Shown one piece after another: positions 10,830 to 19,556 of a stretch of DNA of 64,000 nt. Both the position numbers and the translations under genes were made by a program. The notes below the pieces were generated by a model that did no database searches, was not told the origin of the DNA, and saw nothing but the letters and a program-made list of their open reading frames with translations. This DNA is from an uncultured Ectothiorhodospiraceae bacterium (GTDB lineage Bacteria; Pseudomonadota; Gammaproteobacteria; Nitrococcales; Nitrococcaceae), in the NCBI GenBank assembly GCA_913055565.1, contig CAJXKP010000006.1:1-64000 (forward strand), read 5' to 3'. How positions within the stretch are numbered: position 1 is the first letter of the stretch; each line of letters begins with the position of its first letter.

Positions 10830-12071
10830 TCAGCCCTCGGGCGCGGCCTCGTCGTGATCCTGACTCGCCGCCGGACCGGCCTCGGCCGGCAGCGCCGCGC
10901 GGCTGGGGTCACGACCGAGCGCCCGCCGATACGACTGCCGCGCCTCATCCGAAGCCCCCAGTCGCTCCAGCACCTCGGCGAGATCCGTCTCAAGCTGCGG
11001 GTCATTCATGCGCTCGCTGGCGGCCTCCAGATAGTAACGCGCCCGCTCCCAGGCGCCATTAGTCACGGCCAGGCGGCCCGCGGCATAAAGCAGCTCGGGA
11101 TTCTCGGATTGCGCCTGCAGCCATTTCTCAGTCTGGGTTAGGGCCGTACTGGCGACGCCCCCGGACAGGCCTGCCCAGACACGCAGCAGTTGATCGTCAA
11201 GGCCACGGCGCAGCCAGCCCTTGAGCTTGCCATGCGCCTCGCCTTCGCGCTCCGCCACTACCAGCGCCCGCGCGTAAGCGGCGCGCAGCGCTGATCGGCG
11301 TTTCTGATCGCGGCTCAGCCCCTCCCATATGTCATCCAGGGCATTCGGCTCCTCGACCGCGGCCAGACGCGCCTCGACGACCCGCTGCTCGAGCTGCTCG
11401 AGCGCGCTATCCGGCAAGGCCTGGCGCCGTCGCAGCTCCGGCAACAGACCACCAAGCCGATCCCAGTCACCAAGCACCTCGAGCGTCCGGGCCATGAGCG
11501 CCAGCGCGCTGCGATTGGCTGGAATACGCTCGCGCAGCGCGCTCAACGTTGCCAGCGCTTGTTCCCACTGCTCCGCATCCGCCTGCAGACGGGCCTGCAG
11601 CAAGCCGACGGCCACGCGGGCCCGCGGCTCGGCCTCATCGGCGCGGCGCAGATACTCGTCCCGCGCCTCCCAGGCACCGCGCCGCTGCGCGGCCAGGGCC
11701 GACAGGAGATAGTTAAACACCGGCATCTCGACGGCCTCGCTGCTGGCCAACAAGGTGCGCTCGGCGGCGCTGTACTGCCCCTCAGCGATCTCGACCAGCC
11801 CGTTGACCAATCCCTGCCGCGCTCGCTTATAGCGCCGACCGAGCGCCCAATGCCGCATACCGCGGGGCGCCCGCCAGAGGCGCCGCAGAAAACCGAACGC
11901 GACACTCAGGATCAACCACGCCAGCAACAGCGCCCCGATACCGACGATAACGCTGGTCTCCAGCTGCAACTGGCCGATCTCGATGTAGACCAGGCCAGCG
12001 TTATCCCGAAACCAAAGGGCAGCGACGACGCTGCCTATCAGGATCACCACGGCGAGAATGAGAGTGCCCAT
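10830..12071 (-). CDS. hemY: HemY, TPR membrane protein of the haem operon
   Basis: A 413-residue inner-membrane protein of the proteobacterial HemY family (not the Bacillus protoporphyrinogen oxidase). Two N-terminal membrane segments are evident (about 2-20 and 40-62) with a charged loop between them, followed by a long helical, TPR-like region rich in Ala/Leu/Arg/Glu to about 390 and an acidic low-complexity tail. Its precise role in haem synthesis is unresolved; it may act as a scaffold. It is last in algZ-algR-hemC-hemD-hemX-hemY, 11 bases after hemX, with GAGGAG six bases before the ATG. Confidence 0.92.
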   Translation of the reverse strand: MGTLILAVVILIGSVVAALWFRDNAGLVYIEIGQLQLETSVIVGIGALLLAWLILSVAFGFLRRLWRAPRGMRHWALGRRYKRARQGLVNGLVEIAEGQYSAAERTLLASSEAVEMPVFNYLLSALAAQRRGAWEARDEYLRRADEAEPRARVAVGLLQARLQADAEQWEQALATLSALRERIPANRSALALMARTLEVLGDWDRLGGLLPELRRRQALPDSALEQLEQRVVEARLAAVEEPNALDDIWEGLSRDQKRRSALRAAYARALVVAEREGEAHGKLKGWLRRGLDDQLLRVWAGLSGGVASTALTQTEKWLQAQSENPELLYAAGRLAVTNGAWERARYYLEAASERMNDPQLETDLAEVLERLGASDEARQSYRRALGRDPSRAALPAEAGPAASQDHDEAAPEG

Positions 12072-12082
12072 GGCGGTCTCCT

Positions 12083-12454
12083 CTACTCGAACGAGCGCAC
12101 GCGCTCGACCAATGGCGCGATCTCGGGCAATTGGACGCTGACGTTGGCCTCGGCCAGCTTGGCGGCCTTCTCGCGCAAGTCCGCGACGCGCTCATCAGTC
12201 GTGGCGAAATAGGTACCGAGCCAGCCGCGGACGCGTTGCAGGCTGGCCTCGAACGCTGCTTGATCACCCCGCATGGCCGCCAGCCGCGCGGCCTCGATCT
12301 GGAGCTTCAGGTTATGCACCAGGAAGAAGCGCTCCGCCGGCGTTCGCAGCGGTGCCCCCTCGCCCTTGCGCGAGACCTTGACGAGCTCGCCCAGGGAGCC
12401 GGTGAACTGATCCCAGGCGTGGCCGGCGCGTGCCCGCCAGCCGTCGCCCTTCAT
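12083..12454 (-). CDS. hemX: HemX C-terminal part (separate frame)
   Basis: A 123-residue frame matching the C-terminal third of HemX (WDQFTGSLGELVKVSR, then a helical segment to VQLPEIAPLVERV). In E. coli and most relatives HemX is one protein of about 390 residues. Here the upstream frame stops at TGA (12453-12451) and this frame starts at the overlapping ATG (12454), a 4-base ATGA overlap in the -1 frame. One extra A at the junction would fuse the two. Either this is a real split gene kept by translational coupling, or a 1-base loss in the strain or assembly. Confidence 0.8.
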   Translation of the reverse strand: MKGDGWRARAGHAWDQFTGSLGELVKVSRKGEGAPLRTPAERFFLVHNLKLQIEAARLAAMRGDQAAFEASLQRVRGWLGTYFATTDERVADLREKAAKLAEANVSVQLPEIAPLVERVRSFE

Positions 12455-13260
12455 TCGGGCTGGCTCATCGCCCGAGCCGGAGCCATCACCGCTGCGCTCC
12501 TCAGGCCGTCGGCCGGCAGGCCGTCGACGGCCTCGTCGAGAGCCGCCAGCCGCTGGCGCAACTCATCCAGGCGCGGTGGGTCCACCTCGATGAGCCGATC
12601 GATCGCCCGCGCTACACCCTTGCGCGCCTCGATGTACTGGCCACCAAAGTCGGACAGCAGCTCATGCGCCTCCTTGAGCGCGCCCAGCGCGGCATCGATA
12701 TCGCGATAATACCGCAGCCGGTGGACCGCCACTGTAGCGAGGTAGGCAGCCTCCGAGCGCTTCCATTCGTCCTTGTTGGTGCGCGCGATGGATTCCACCT
12801 CAGCCATGCGCTGATTCAACGATTCCCGCGCCGATTCCACGGCCGCGATGCGCTCCCGGAGTTCGGTGACCCCGTCATCACTGCCGGCCACGTCATCGGC
12901 GAGCTTCTCGACCCGGCTATTGAGCTGGTCGATGCGCGACGCCAGGCGACTGGCCCGATCATTGAGCTCGCTCGCCGGGACGCCCTCCGCGGCCCGGGAG
13001 CTCGCCTGGGAAGCCTCCGCGGCCGCTGCCTCCGCCTGCGCCCGGACGTCGGTGAGCTTATTCCAAGCACGCCAGCCGCCGTAGCCGCCGGCGCCCGTTA
13101 TCAGCACCGCCAGGATCAGGGCGAGGAGTGCCAGGGTGATTGCCAGCCTATTATTAGGCGGCGCATGGGTTACGCCGTCGTCCGTCGAGGGCGTCAGAGC
13201 CCGCGACGACGATGTCGCCCCCGCCTCGCCCTCGTTATGATCGGATTCGTTCTCGCTCAT
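12451..13260 (-). CDS. hemX: HemX N-terminal part: membrane anchor and coiled coil
   Basis: A 269-residue protein matching the N-terminal two thirds of HemX (uroporphyrinogen-III C-methyltransferase-like protein, despite the name not a convincing methyltransferase). An acidic/Ser-rich cytoplasmic stretch (1-36) precedes one transmembrane helix (about 38-62), then a long Ala/Glu/Arg coiled coil (about 68-150) and a helical domain ending MSQPE. The C-terminal domain is in a separate overlapping frame (12083-12454). The start overlaps the hemD stop by four bases (ATGA), as in the rest of this operon. Confidence 0.85.
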   Translation of the reverse strand: MSENESDHNEGEAGATSSSRALTPSTDDGVTHAPPNNRLAITLALLALILAVLITGAGGYGGWRAWNKLTDVRAQAEAAAAEASQASSRAAEGVPASELNDRASRLASRIDQLNSRVEKLADDVAGSDDGVTELRERIAAVESARESLNQRMAEVESIARTNKDEWKRSEAAYLATVAVHRLRYYRDIDAALGALKEAHELLSDFGGQYIEARKGVARAIDRLIEVDPPRLDELRQRLAALDEAVDGLPADGLRSAAVMAPARAMSQPE

Positions 13261-14048
13261 GGCGTCTCCTCGTCTCCGGCGGCCGCCCGGCGCACGGCCG
13301 CGACAAGCTCAGGCGTTCCGGTACCGTCGGTCACCACCGGCGGCTCGCTGAATTCAAGCGCCCTTGCGGTGTCGGCGAGTCGCTGGCTGATGGTCACCGG
13401 ATGGCTGCGCAGAAGCGCCCGCCGCTCAACCATCGGTAGCCCCGCCACCAGCGCGCGTATCCCGCCGTCGCTGGTCACGATTGTGACCCGCTGATCCGCT
13501 GACTGCCAGCCCGATCGCAACGCCCGCGGATCCACTGTCGCGGGCCGACGCCGATAAACAGCCAGCAGCGCCACCTCAGCGCCGCGCGCTCGTAGGGACT
13601 GCGCCAGCGAATCGCTACCGCCTTCACCGCGCACAATGAGCACTCGCTCCCCCGCGGAGGGCTCGAATGCCGGTTCGGCGAGCAGATCATCGCCACCGCC
13701 CCCGCGCACCGGGGCCGCGTCGACCGACCAACCATGCCGCGTGAGCTCCTCGGCCGTCCCGGGCCCAACGGCTGCGACTCGCGGCCGGCGGCCTGTCTCA
13801 CCCAGGCACTCGGTCAACAGGCCCACACCGTGCCGGACAGCGTTGCGGCTAATAAACACCAGCCAGTCACTTGCGCGCCCTTGGGCGAGCGCGTCCCCTG
13901 CCAGCTCGCCTTGCATTAGCGGCTCGATCTCGATGCCCGGCACAGCGATCACCGTGGCATCGGCCGCCTCCAGGGCCTCGATTAATGCCGTCGCCTGTGG
14001 CGCCGGGCGAGTCACCAAAACCGCCGTGCCCGCTAGCCCCTTGCTCAC
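13257..14048 (-). CDS. hemD: Uroporphyrinogen-III synthase
   Basis: Cyclises hydroxymethylbilane with inversion of ring D to give uroporphyrinogen III, the branch point to haem and sirohaem. 263 residues. This family is poorly conserved; visible marks are the N-terminal VLVTRPAPQATALIEAL, the RNAVRHGV segment, AAVGPGTAEEL in the middle and VTSDGGIRAL near the C-terminus. Start and stop overlap hemC and hemX by four bases each, so translation is probably coupled to hemC. Position and length leave little doubt despite weak motifs. Confidence 0.95.
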   Translation of the reverse strand: MSKGLAGTAVLVTRPAPQATALIEALEAADATVIAVPGIEIEPLMQGELAGDALAQGRASDWLVFISRNAVRHGVGLLTECLGETGRRPRVAAVGPGTAEELTRHGWSVDAAPVRGGGGDDLLAEPAFEPSAGERVLIVRGEGGSDSLAQSLRARGAEVALLAVYRRRPATVDPRALRSGWQSADQRVTIVTSDGGIRALVAGLPMVERRALLRSHPVTISQRLADTARALEFSEPPVVTDGTGTPELVAAVRRAAAGDEETP

Positions 14049-14974
14049 CGGGCCCCCAGCTCGGTTAGCAGGGGCTCAGCGCCCTGATCGATGAGCTCGC
14101 CGGCGATCCGCCAGCCCAACGCCGCCCCCTCGCCGCGCGGGGCCCACCCCTCGGCATACAGGACCCGGGTACCGTCGGGGCGTCCGACCATCGCACGTAA
14201 CCACAACGCCTCGCCCTCGATGCAGGCGTACGCACCAATGGGGACGTCGCAGCTGCCCCCGAGGCGGTGATTGACCGCGCGCTCGCAACGCACCCGCTCA
14301 TCACTGTCGGGGTCTCTCAGGCCCGCGATCAGGTCGTTAACCCGGTCGTCATCAACGCGACACTCAACCCCCAGGGCCCCCTGCCCAACGGCCGGCAGGC
14401 TGTCCGTCGGCGCCATGACGTCGCTAATGCGATGACCGAGCCCAAGGCGGCGCAGCCCGGAGGCAGCCAGGACGATGGCATCAAAGAGCCCATCATCCAG
14501 TTTCCTCAGCCGCGTCTGGACGTTACCGCGCAGGTTGCTCACCGCCAGGTCCGGTCGCCGCGCCCGCAACTGGCACTCACGACGCAAGCTACCCGTTCCG
14601 ACGTGAGCACCCGGCGGCAGGGAGGCCAGATTGGCGTAATCGTTGGCGACAAAGGCATCCCACGGCTCCTCCCGGGTGAGTATAACCGGCACGTGCATGC
14701 CAGTCGGCAGCTCGCCCGGGACATCCTTCATGGAGTGGACAGCGATGTCCGCATGGCCATCATCGATGCCGCGCTCGAGTTCCTTAACGAACAGCGCCTT
14801 GCCGCCAATACCGGCCAGCGGCCGATCCGTCACCTCATCGCCGCGGGTGCTCATGCCGACCAGCGAGACCGTTAGCGCCGGGTGCTGGCGCCTTAGCTCG
14901 GCAGCCACGTGCTCGGCCTGCCACATGGCGAGCGGGCTCTTCCGGGTTGCGATGCACAGCTCCTCAGCGGGCAT
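14045..14974 (-). CDS. hemC: Porphobilinogen deaminase (hydroxymethylbilane synthase)
   Basis: Condenses four porphobilinogens into hydroxymethylbilane using a covalently bound dipyrromethane cofactor. 309 residues, the normal length. Visible: IATRKSPLAMWQAEHV at the N-terminus, GGKALFVKELE, the VHSMKDVP motif with the catalytic-site aspartate region, SLRRECQLRA, and the cofactor cysteine in GGSCDVPIGAYA near residue 242. Start ATG at 14974 has GGGAG five bases upstream. It follows algR by 68 bases, an order shared with Pseudomonas. Confidence 0.98.
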   Translation of the reverse strand: MPAEELCIATRKSPLAMWQAEHVAAELRRQHPALTVSLVGMSTRGDEVTDRPLAGIGGKALFVKELERGIDDGHADIAVHSMKDVPGELPTGMHVPVILTREEPWDAFVANDYANLASLPPGAHVGTGSLRRECQLRARRPDLAVSNLRGNVQTRLRKLDDGLFDAIVLAASGLRRLGLGHRISDVMAPTDSLPAVGQGALGVECRVDDDRVNDLIAGLRDPDSDERVRCERAVNHRLGGSCDVPIGAYACIEGEALWLRAMVGRPDGTRVLYAEGWAPRGEGAALGWRIAGELIDQGAEPLLTELGAR

Positions 14975-15042
14975 AAGGGCTCCCTTAGTCGCAGGCCAGC
15001 ATAGTGCACCACCCGGGCTGGCGGCTCAACGCGCCGAATCCC

Positions 15043-15780
15043 TCAGGCAGACGCCGACTTGAGCAAGCGGCGAACCTGGGGCAGATGGCGACGGCTGATC
15101 TCCAAGCGCTCGTCGCGCCCGTGAAGGCGGGCGTAGACCCGGCCATCTTCCCCCTTCTCGACGCCGGCCAGCCGATCACGGGCCACCAAGGCCCGGCGGT
15201 GGATGCGCACGAACCGATCGCCGAACTCCGAGACCAGGCTTCGCAGCGACTCCTCGATGAGATCCTCACCAGCGCGGTGATGGACGGCGACGTATTTCTG
15301 GTCGGCCAGAAAATAGGCAATGTCCGCTATAGGCACCAGCTCCGCGCCCGCGGGCCGGTTACACAGGATATGCTCGCGCGCACCGTCGCCGTCCTCAGCC
15401 TGTAAGGCCTCGAGCTGCGCGCGGTTGAGCCGCCGAGCGCGATCAAGGGCCTTGGCGAGGCGTTGCTGCCTGACCGGCTTGAGCAGGTAGTCGATGGCGG
15501 CCGTATCAAAGGCCTCCAGGGCGTAGTCCCCATAGGCCGTGACGAAGATAATCGCCGGTGGCTGCTCGAGCTGCGACAGCCGAGCCGCGCTGGTCAGTCC
15601 GTCCATACCGGGCATGCGGATATCCAGCAGGACCACCTCCACATCCTGGGCCTGGCAGGCGTCCAGGGCCTGCTGGCCGCTGGCGGCCTCGGCGACGATC
15701 TCATGACCGCCCAATTCATCGACCAAGCTCCTCAGGCGCGCGCGCGCCGGCGCCTCATCGTCCACGATCAGAATCTTCAT
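15043..15780 (-). CDS. algR: LytTR-type response regulator, AlgR-like
   Basis: Two-domain regulator of 245 residues. The receiver (1 to about 120) has the acidic pair D7/D8, the phosphorylatable D53 in VLLDIRMPGMDG, the FVTAYGDYALEAF switch region and K in LLKPV. Residues about 140-245 form a LytTR DNA-binding domain. Its start overlaps the end of the adjacent kinase gene by 26 bases and is preceded by GAGGAGG. In Pseudomonas aeruginosa AlgR controls alginate, type IV pili and other surface traits; the targets here are unknown. Synteny with hemC supports the AlgR assignment. Confidence 0.9.
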   Translation of the reverse strand: MKILIVDDEAPARARLRSLVDELGGHEIVAEAASGQQALDACQAQDVEVVLLDIRMPGMDGLTSAARLSQLEQPPAIIFVTAYGDYALEAFDTAAIDYLLKPVRQQRLAKALDRARRLNRAQLEALQAEDGDGAREHILCNRPAGAELVPIADIAYFLADQKYVAVHHRAGEDLIEESLRSLVSEFGDRFVRIHRRALVARDRLAGVEKGEDGRVYARLHGRDERLEISRRHLPQVRRLLKSASA

Positions 15781-16822
15781 CCCTGCCTCCTCGACGGTAG
15801 GGTAGCCGCACCGTTACCCGAAAGACCCCGCCATCCTCGCGGGTCGTCAAAGTAGACCGGTCACCGAACGCGAGCTGGAGGCGCTCGCGCACGTTATTCA
15901 GCGCGGTGCCAAAACCCGGCCCCGTCCGGCAGCGCTGCGGCGGCACCGGATTGGCCACAGTGATCACCAGCTCATCGGCCTCCCGGCGGCCACTTAGCTG
16001 TAGGCACGCCCCGGTCTCGCTAGGCTCGACGCCATAGTAAACGGCGTTCTCAAGCAGCGGTTGCAGCGTCAGCGGCGGGATCAGGGCGTCCTCCGGCAAG
16101 GCGTCCAGCGCCTGATCCACCACCAAGCGCTCCCCCAGCCTGAGCCGCTCCATGTTCATATAACTACTCGCCAGACGGCCTTCGTCGGCCAGCTGGATCA
16201 GGCGCTGTGACTGACCGATACTGGCGCGGAACAGATCCGAGAGATCCTCAACCAGGGATTCCGCCTTACGCGGATCCGTGGCGATGGTCGCCGCGATGGT
16301 ATTGAGGCTATTGAAGAGGAAGTGGGGACGGATGCGCGCCTGCAGGGCATCGATGCGCGCCGCCGCGGCCCCCTGGATACGCCGGCGCCACTGCTGCTGG
16401 ACATACAAGTGGCGCAACACCACGGCCGCGATAATGCCCGCTACCAACAGGCTTCTCCCGACCCACCCCCAGGCCGCGTCATCCCAGGACTCACCGCCGA
16501 GTAGCCGCGCCACGCCGCCGCTTACCAGGAGCGCCACGCCAAGGATGACCGCGAAGCTCGCTAGGGCGCAGCCGACATCGCCCAGGCGCGCCAACGGCCG
16601 GCGCAGGACGCACAGCAGAGCAGCACTGCCCAGAACGACCCATTGCACATACAGCGAGATCAGACCCAGGAAGGCCCAGCTCCCCCCTCCGGGTTGGACG
16701 AGGGTCAGGACGAAGGCCAGGAGCTCCCCGCCGACCACGACTAACAGGACGCTGGTCATGGTGCAGAAGTTGGGCAGGAAATTGCCGTCATCGCCCGCTG
16801 TAGTAGTGGCACGCTCCATCAT
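15755..16822 (-). CDS. algZ: LytS/AlgZ-type sensor histidine kinase
   Basis: A 355-residue inner-membrane kinase partner of AlgR. Several hydrophobic segments occupy residues about 20-150. A coiled stretch then leads to the HisKA_5-type phosphoacceptor RPHFLFNSLN and a degenerate HATPase with an N-box-like LLENAVYYGVEP and a GFGTALNNVRERL segment. This is the unorthodox family of FimS/AlgZ. Two adjacent ATGs (16822 and 16819) are possible; neither has a strong ribosome-binding site. Divergent from argH, as in Pseudomonas. Confidence 0.9.
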   Translation of the reverse strand: MMERATTTAGDDGNFLPNFCTMTSVLLVVVGGELLAFVLTLVQPGGGSWAFLGLISLYVQWVVLGSAALLCVLRRPLARLGDVGCALASFAVILGVALLVSGGVARLLGGESWDDAAWGWVGRSLLVAGIIAAVVLRHLYVQQQWRRRIQGAAAARIDALQARIRPHFLFNSLNTIAATIATDPRKAESLVEDLSDLFRASIGQSQRLIQLADEGRLASSYMNMERLRLGERLVVDQALDALPEDALIPPLTLQPLLENAVYYGVEPSETGACLQLSGRREADELVITVANPVPPQRCRTGPGFGTALNNVRERLQLAFGDRSTLTTREDGGVFRVTVRLPYRRGGRDEDSDRGR

Positions 16823-16928
16823 GCGGACGGCATCGCTTCTGCAGTGGCCTAGTCACGAGGCGACCACAGTGGCCAGCACAACGCAAGCGTGGGGTTGGCA
16901 CGACTGCAAGCCATCCGGATCGGGCATG

Positions 16929-16934
16929 TATACT
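16929..16934 (+). promoter_or_regulatory. Candidate -10 element of argH promoter
   Basis: TATACT followed by CGC, 33 bases before the argH ATG, in the divergent argH/algZ gap. The same TATACTCG string appears as the -10 of the lptM and atp promoters here. No good -35 lies at 16-18 bases; TTGGCA at 16895 is too far. Moderate support only. Confidence 0.45.
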
Positions 16935-16966
16935 CGCGGCTCGTACACCGACCGTAGGCATGGATC

Positions 16967-18385
16967 ATGACCAACCGCCAAGGCGCGGACCCGCTCTGGG
17001 CGGGCCGCTTCACCGAAGCCACCGACGCGTTCGTCGAGGCCTTTACGGCGTCAGAGCATTACGACCGGCGCTTGTATCGACAAGACATCCGCGGTTCGCG
17101 CGCCCATGCCCAGATGCTCAATCGGGTAGGGGTACTCGACGACGCCGAGACCGACCTCATCCTGGAAGGCCTCGACGGCATAACCGCGGAGATCGAGGCC
17201 GGCGAATTCCCGTGGTCCGCATCGCTCGAAGACGTCCACATGAACATCGAGCAGCGCCTAACCGAGCGCATCGGTGACGCCGGTAAGAAGCTGCACACCG
17301 GGCGTAGCCGCAACGATCAGATCGCCACCGACGTCCGGCTTTGGCTGCGCGAGACCATCGACGAGCTCACCCGCCTGCTGCAACGCTTCCAGCTGGGCCT
17401 GGTGGATCTGGCCGAACGCGAGGCCGAGACCGCGCTACCGGGCTTTACCCACCTACAGGTCGCTCAGCCCATTAGCTTCGGCCACCACATGCTGGCGTGG
17501 TACGAGATGCTGGTCCGCGACGAGGGACGCTTGCGCGACACCCGCGCGCGGCTGAACGTCTCGCCGCTAGGCAGCGCGGCGCTGGCGGGTACCACCTTCG
17601 CCATCGATCGCCATGACACGGCCCAGGCACTGGGCTTCGAGCGCCCCAGTGACAACTCCCTGGACTCGGTCTCGGACCGGGACTTCGCCATCGAGTTTGT
17701 CAGTGCGGCGTCGCTGATCATGACCCATCTCTCGCGCATGGCCGAGGAACTGGTCCTTTGGACCTCGCCCATGTTCGAGTTCATCGAGCTACCCGATCGC
17801 TTCTGCACCGGCAGCTCGATCATGCCCCAGAAAAAGAACCCGGACGTCGCCGAGATCGTGCGCGGTAAGACCGCGCGCGTGCAGGGCGACCTCAACACCT
17901 TGCTAACGCTGATGAAGGGGCAGCCGCTCGCCTACAACCGCGATAACCAAGAGGACAAAGAGCCACTTTTCGACGCCGCCGACAGCGTCTGCGACAGCGT
18001 ACGCGCCTTCGCGGACATGGTGCCGGCGCTAGCGGTCAAGCGCGCCAACACCCGCGAGGCCGCACGGCGTGGCTTCGCCACGGCAACGGATCTGGCCGAT
18101 TATCTCGTCCGCCAGGGGGTAGCCTTCCGCGACGCCCACGACATCGTGGGCCGCGCCGTGCGCTACGGCATCGAACAGGGCCGGGATCTGGCGGCCATGA
18201 CGCTTGCCGAGCTCCAGGCCTTTTCGGGCGCCATCGGCGAGGACGTCTTCGAGGTCCTTACGCTCGAAGGCTCGATGCAGGCCCGGGATCACATCGGCGG
18301 CACCGCCCCCGAGCAGGTCCGCCAACAAACCGCCCGGGCGCGCGCTCGCCTGGTAAGCGGGGACGACGGCGCCTCCGCCGGCTAG
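16967..18385 (+). CDS. argH: Argininosuccinate lyase
   Basis: Last step of arginine synthesis: argininosuccinate to arginine and fumarate. 472 residues, slightly longer than E. coli (457). Superfamily signature [12 protein letters not shown] lies around residue 285, preceded by [12 protein letters not shown] and [11 protein letters not shown], the other two conserved regions carrying substrate-binding and catalytic residues. Single gene, divergent from algZ. Its stop codon shares the four-base palindrome CTAG (18382-18385) with the stop codon of the convergent esterase gene. Confidence 0.98.
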   Translation: MTNRQGADPLWAGRFTEATDAFVEAFTASEHYDRRLYRQDIRGSRAHAQMLNRVGVLDDAETDLILEGLDGITAEIEAGEFPWSASLEDVHMNIEQRLTERIGDAGKKLHTGRSRNDQIATDVRLWLRETIDELTRLLQRFQLGLVDLAEREAETALPGFTHLQVAQPISFGHHMLAWYEMLVRDEGRLRDTRARLNVSPLGSAALAGTTFAIDRHDTAQALGFERPSDNSLDSVSDRDFAIEFVSAASLIMTHLSRMAEELVLWTSPMFEFIELPDRFCTGSSIMPQKKNPDVAEIVRGKTARVQGDLNTLLTLMKGQPLAYNRDNQEDKEPLFDAADSVCDSVRAFADMVPALAVKRANTREAARRGFATATDLADYLVRQGVAFRDAHDIVGRAVRYGIEQGRDLAAMTLAELQAFSGAIGEDVFEVLTLEGSMQARDHIGGTAPEQVRQQTARARARLVSGDDGASAG

Positions 18386-19059
18386 CCCTTGAGAGCGAGT
18401 ACCCGGGTTAGCCACTGGCCGATGGCCCGGATCTCCTCCAAGCAGACCTCGTGCTGCATGGGGTATTCGTACCAATCGATGTTATAGCCGTGACTCTCGA
18501 GCTCATCACGGCTGGTGGTACCTAGCTCGAAGGGCAGCACGGGATCGCCAGTGCCGTGGGCCATACAGATGGGAGTAGCGGCATTCGCGGGGTTGGCCTC
18601 ATCGGCCAGACTGTCGTGCAGCGGCAGGTAGCTGGACAAGGCGAGGATGCCGGCGAGGGCCTCGCCGTGGCGTAGGCCCGTGTGCAAGGCCATGGCGCCG
18701 CCCTGGGAGAAGCCCGCGAGGACTAGGCGGTCAGCAGCTAGGCCGCGGGCCTTCTCATGGGCCATGAGCGCCTCGACGTGTCGGGCGTTGGCGGTGATGC
18801 CGTCGCGATCCTGCGGGGCATTGAGCCCGATATCCAGGAGGTCGTACCAGGCCCGCATGCTGATGCCGCCGTTGAGCGTGACCGGCTGGCTGGGCGCGTG
18901 GGGGAAGACGAAGCGCACCGACTCCGTGGGGAGGCGCAGCTCGGGCACGATGGGCTCGAAGTCGTGGCCGTCCGCTCCCAGACCATGCAGCCAGATCACG
19001 CAGGCCTCGGCCTGCTCGCTCGGTCCGAGCTCGACACGATCCAGCAGCTCATCCGTCAT
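18382..19059 (-). CDS. Carboxylesterase/phospholipase family hydrolase
   Basis: A 225-residue alpha/beta-hydrolase of the bacterial carboxylesterase (EstB/YpfH-like, acyl-protein-thioesterase-related) family. Motifs: [14 protein letters not shown] (oxyanion region), [16 protein letters not shown], nucleophile elbow [11 protein letters not shown], an Asp in [10 protein letters not shown] and a His in YPMQHEVC. The frame is open upstream to 19089, but ATG 19059 is chosen because GGGGAGG stands eight bases ahead. Substrate unknown. It converges on argH with a 4-base overlap of stop codons. Confidence 0.88.
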   Translation of the reverse strand: MTDELLDRVELGPSEQAEACVIWLHGLGADGHDFEPIVPELRLPTESVRFVFPHAPSQPVTLNGGISMRAWYDLLDIGLNAPQDRDGITANARHVEALMAHEKARGLAADRLVLAGFSQGGAMALHTGLRHGEALAGILALSSYLPLHDSLADEANPANAATPICMAHGTGDPVLPFELGTTSRDELESHGYNIDWYEYPMQHEVCLEEIRAIGQWLTRVLALKG

Positions 19060-19182
19060 TGCCTTGCCTCCCCGTCGCTCGCGAGCCATCTCAGTGCGGG
19101 TGGCAGGCTACTAGCTACACGCGGGTGAGGCCACGCCTCGCTTACGAGCCCAGCAATCCTAATTAACGGATCCCCGGGAGGG

Positions 19183-19314
19183 CGTGTGGTCGCGTCAGGC
19201 CCTACCGACGGCGTCTGCGCCAGGGAAGGCCGCCGTCGAGCCTCCAGGGACGGTTTATGGCGTCCCTCGGCAGGGGCTAAAGCGACCACCCCGAAGGCCA
19301 AGACGAGAATTGCT
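19183..19314 (-). repeat. Dispersed intergenic repeat, copy 1
   Basis: Read on the minus strand, this aligns along its whole length with 55090-55220. The best part is a 23-base exact match ending in CCATAAACC, then GGCTCGACGGCGGCCTTCCC, also exact in both. Edges match as AGCAATTCTCGT and ACGCGACCAC. By eye about three quarters of positions agree. Within the core GCC-AGGGA pairs with TCCCT-GGC and CGCC with GGCG, so the element can form a bulged hairpin. It has no transposase; it looks like a REP/MITE-like intergenic element. Confidence 0.8.
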
Positions 19315-19315
19315 G

Positions 19316-19344
19316 TTACGAGCCAAGGCGTTACTCGGTATACT
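19316..19344 (+). promoter_or_regulatory. Predicted sigma-70 promoter of lptM-lysA operon
   Basis: -10 TATACT (19339-19344, five of six consensus) with a weak -35 TTACGA (19316-19321) at 17 bases; the lptM ATG is 30 bases further. The next strings, TATACTCG, recur at argH and atpI. The -10 is good and the -35 poor. Confidence 0.5.
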
Positions 19345-19373
19345 CGGCCACCCAATCCCGACCCGAGGCAATC

Positions 19374-19532
19374 ATGATACGTCGCATGCGGGCCCTCGCG
19401 CTGGTGCTCATCGCCCTGAGCGCGCTCGCGGGCTGCGGTAAGAAGGGGCCGCTCTATCTGCCCGACGACAACAACTCGCAGGCGCATCACCGCGCTGCCC
19501 CCACGGAGGCCCTCGCGCGGGCCACATCATGA
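19374..19532 (+). CDS. lptM: LptM (YifL) small lipoprotein
   Basis: A 52-residue lipoprotein. Residues 1-20 (MIRRMRALALVLIALSALAG) are a lipoprotein signal; the lipobox LAGC gives lipidated C21, directly followed by the family's hallmark GKKGPLYLP. In E. coli LptM (formerly YifL) assists oxidative maturation of the LPS translocon LptDE in the outer membrane, mimicking LPS. The location just before lysA-dapF matches the conserved yifL-dapF neighbourhood. The C-terminal half is variable and His/Ala-rich. Confidence 0.93.
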   Translation: MIRRMRALALVLIALSALAGCGKKGPLYLPDDNNSQAHHRAAPTEALARATS

Positions 19533-19556
19533 TCACTGGATGGAGTAGCTTGCCGC

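Larger units (their letters stand above)
19060..19373. other. Divergent gap est/lptM holding a dispersed repeat and promoter
   Basis: 314 bases without a protein gene. Most of it (19183-19314) is one copy of a roughly 130 bp repeat whose other copy lies between mnmE and mnmG. The rest holds the predicted lptM promoter (19316-19344), just outside the repeat edge. Short open frames here are repeat-derived and not gene-like. Confidence 0.75.

Noticed and set aside
12430-13494. 354-codon plus-strand frame across hemX and hemD
   Set aside because: Antisense to recognisable HemX/HemD sequence; Arg/Pro-rich with no motif.
19184-19490. Short overlapping frames upstream of lptM on both strands
   Set aside because: They come from the dispersed repeat and from the opposite frame of lptM; none resembles a protein family.
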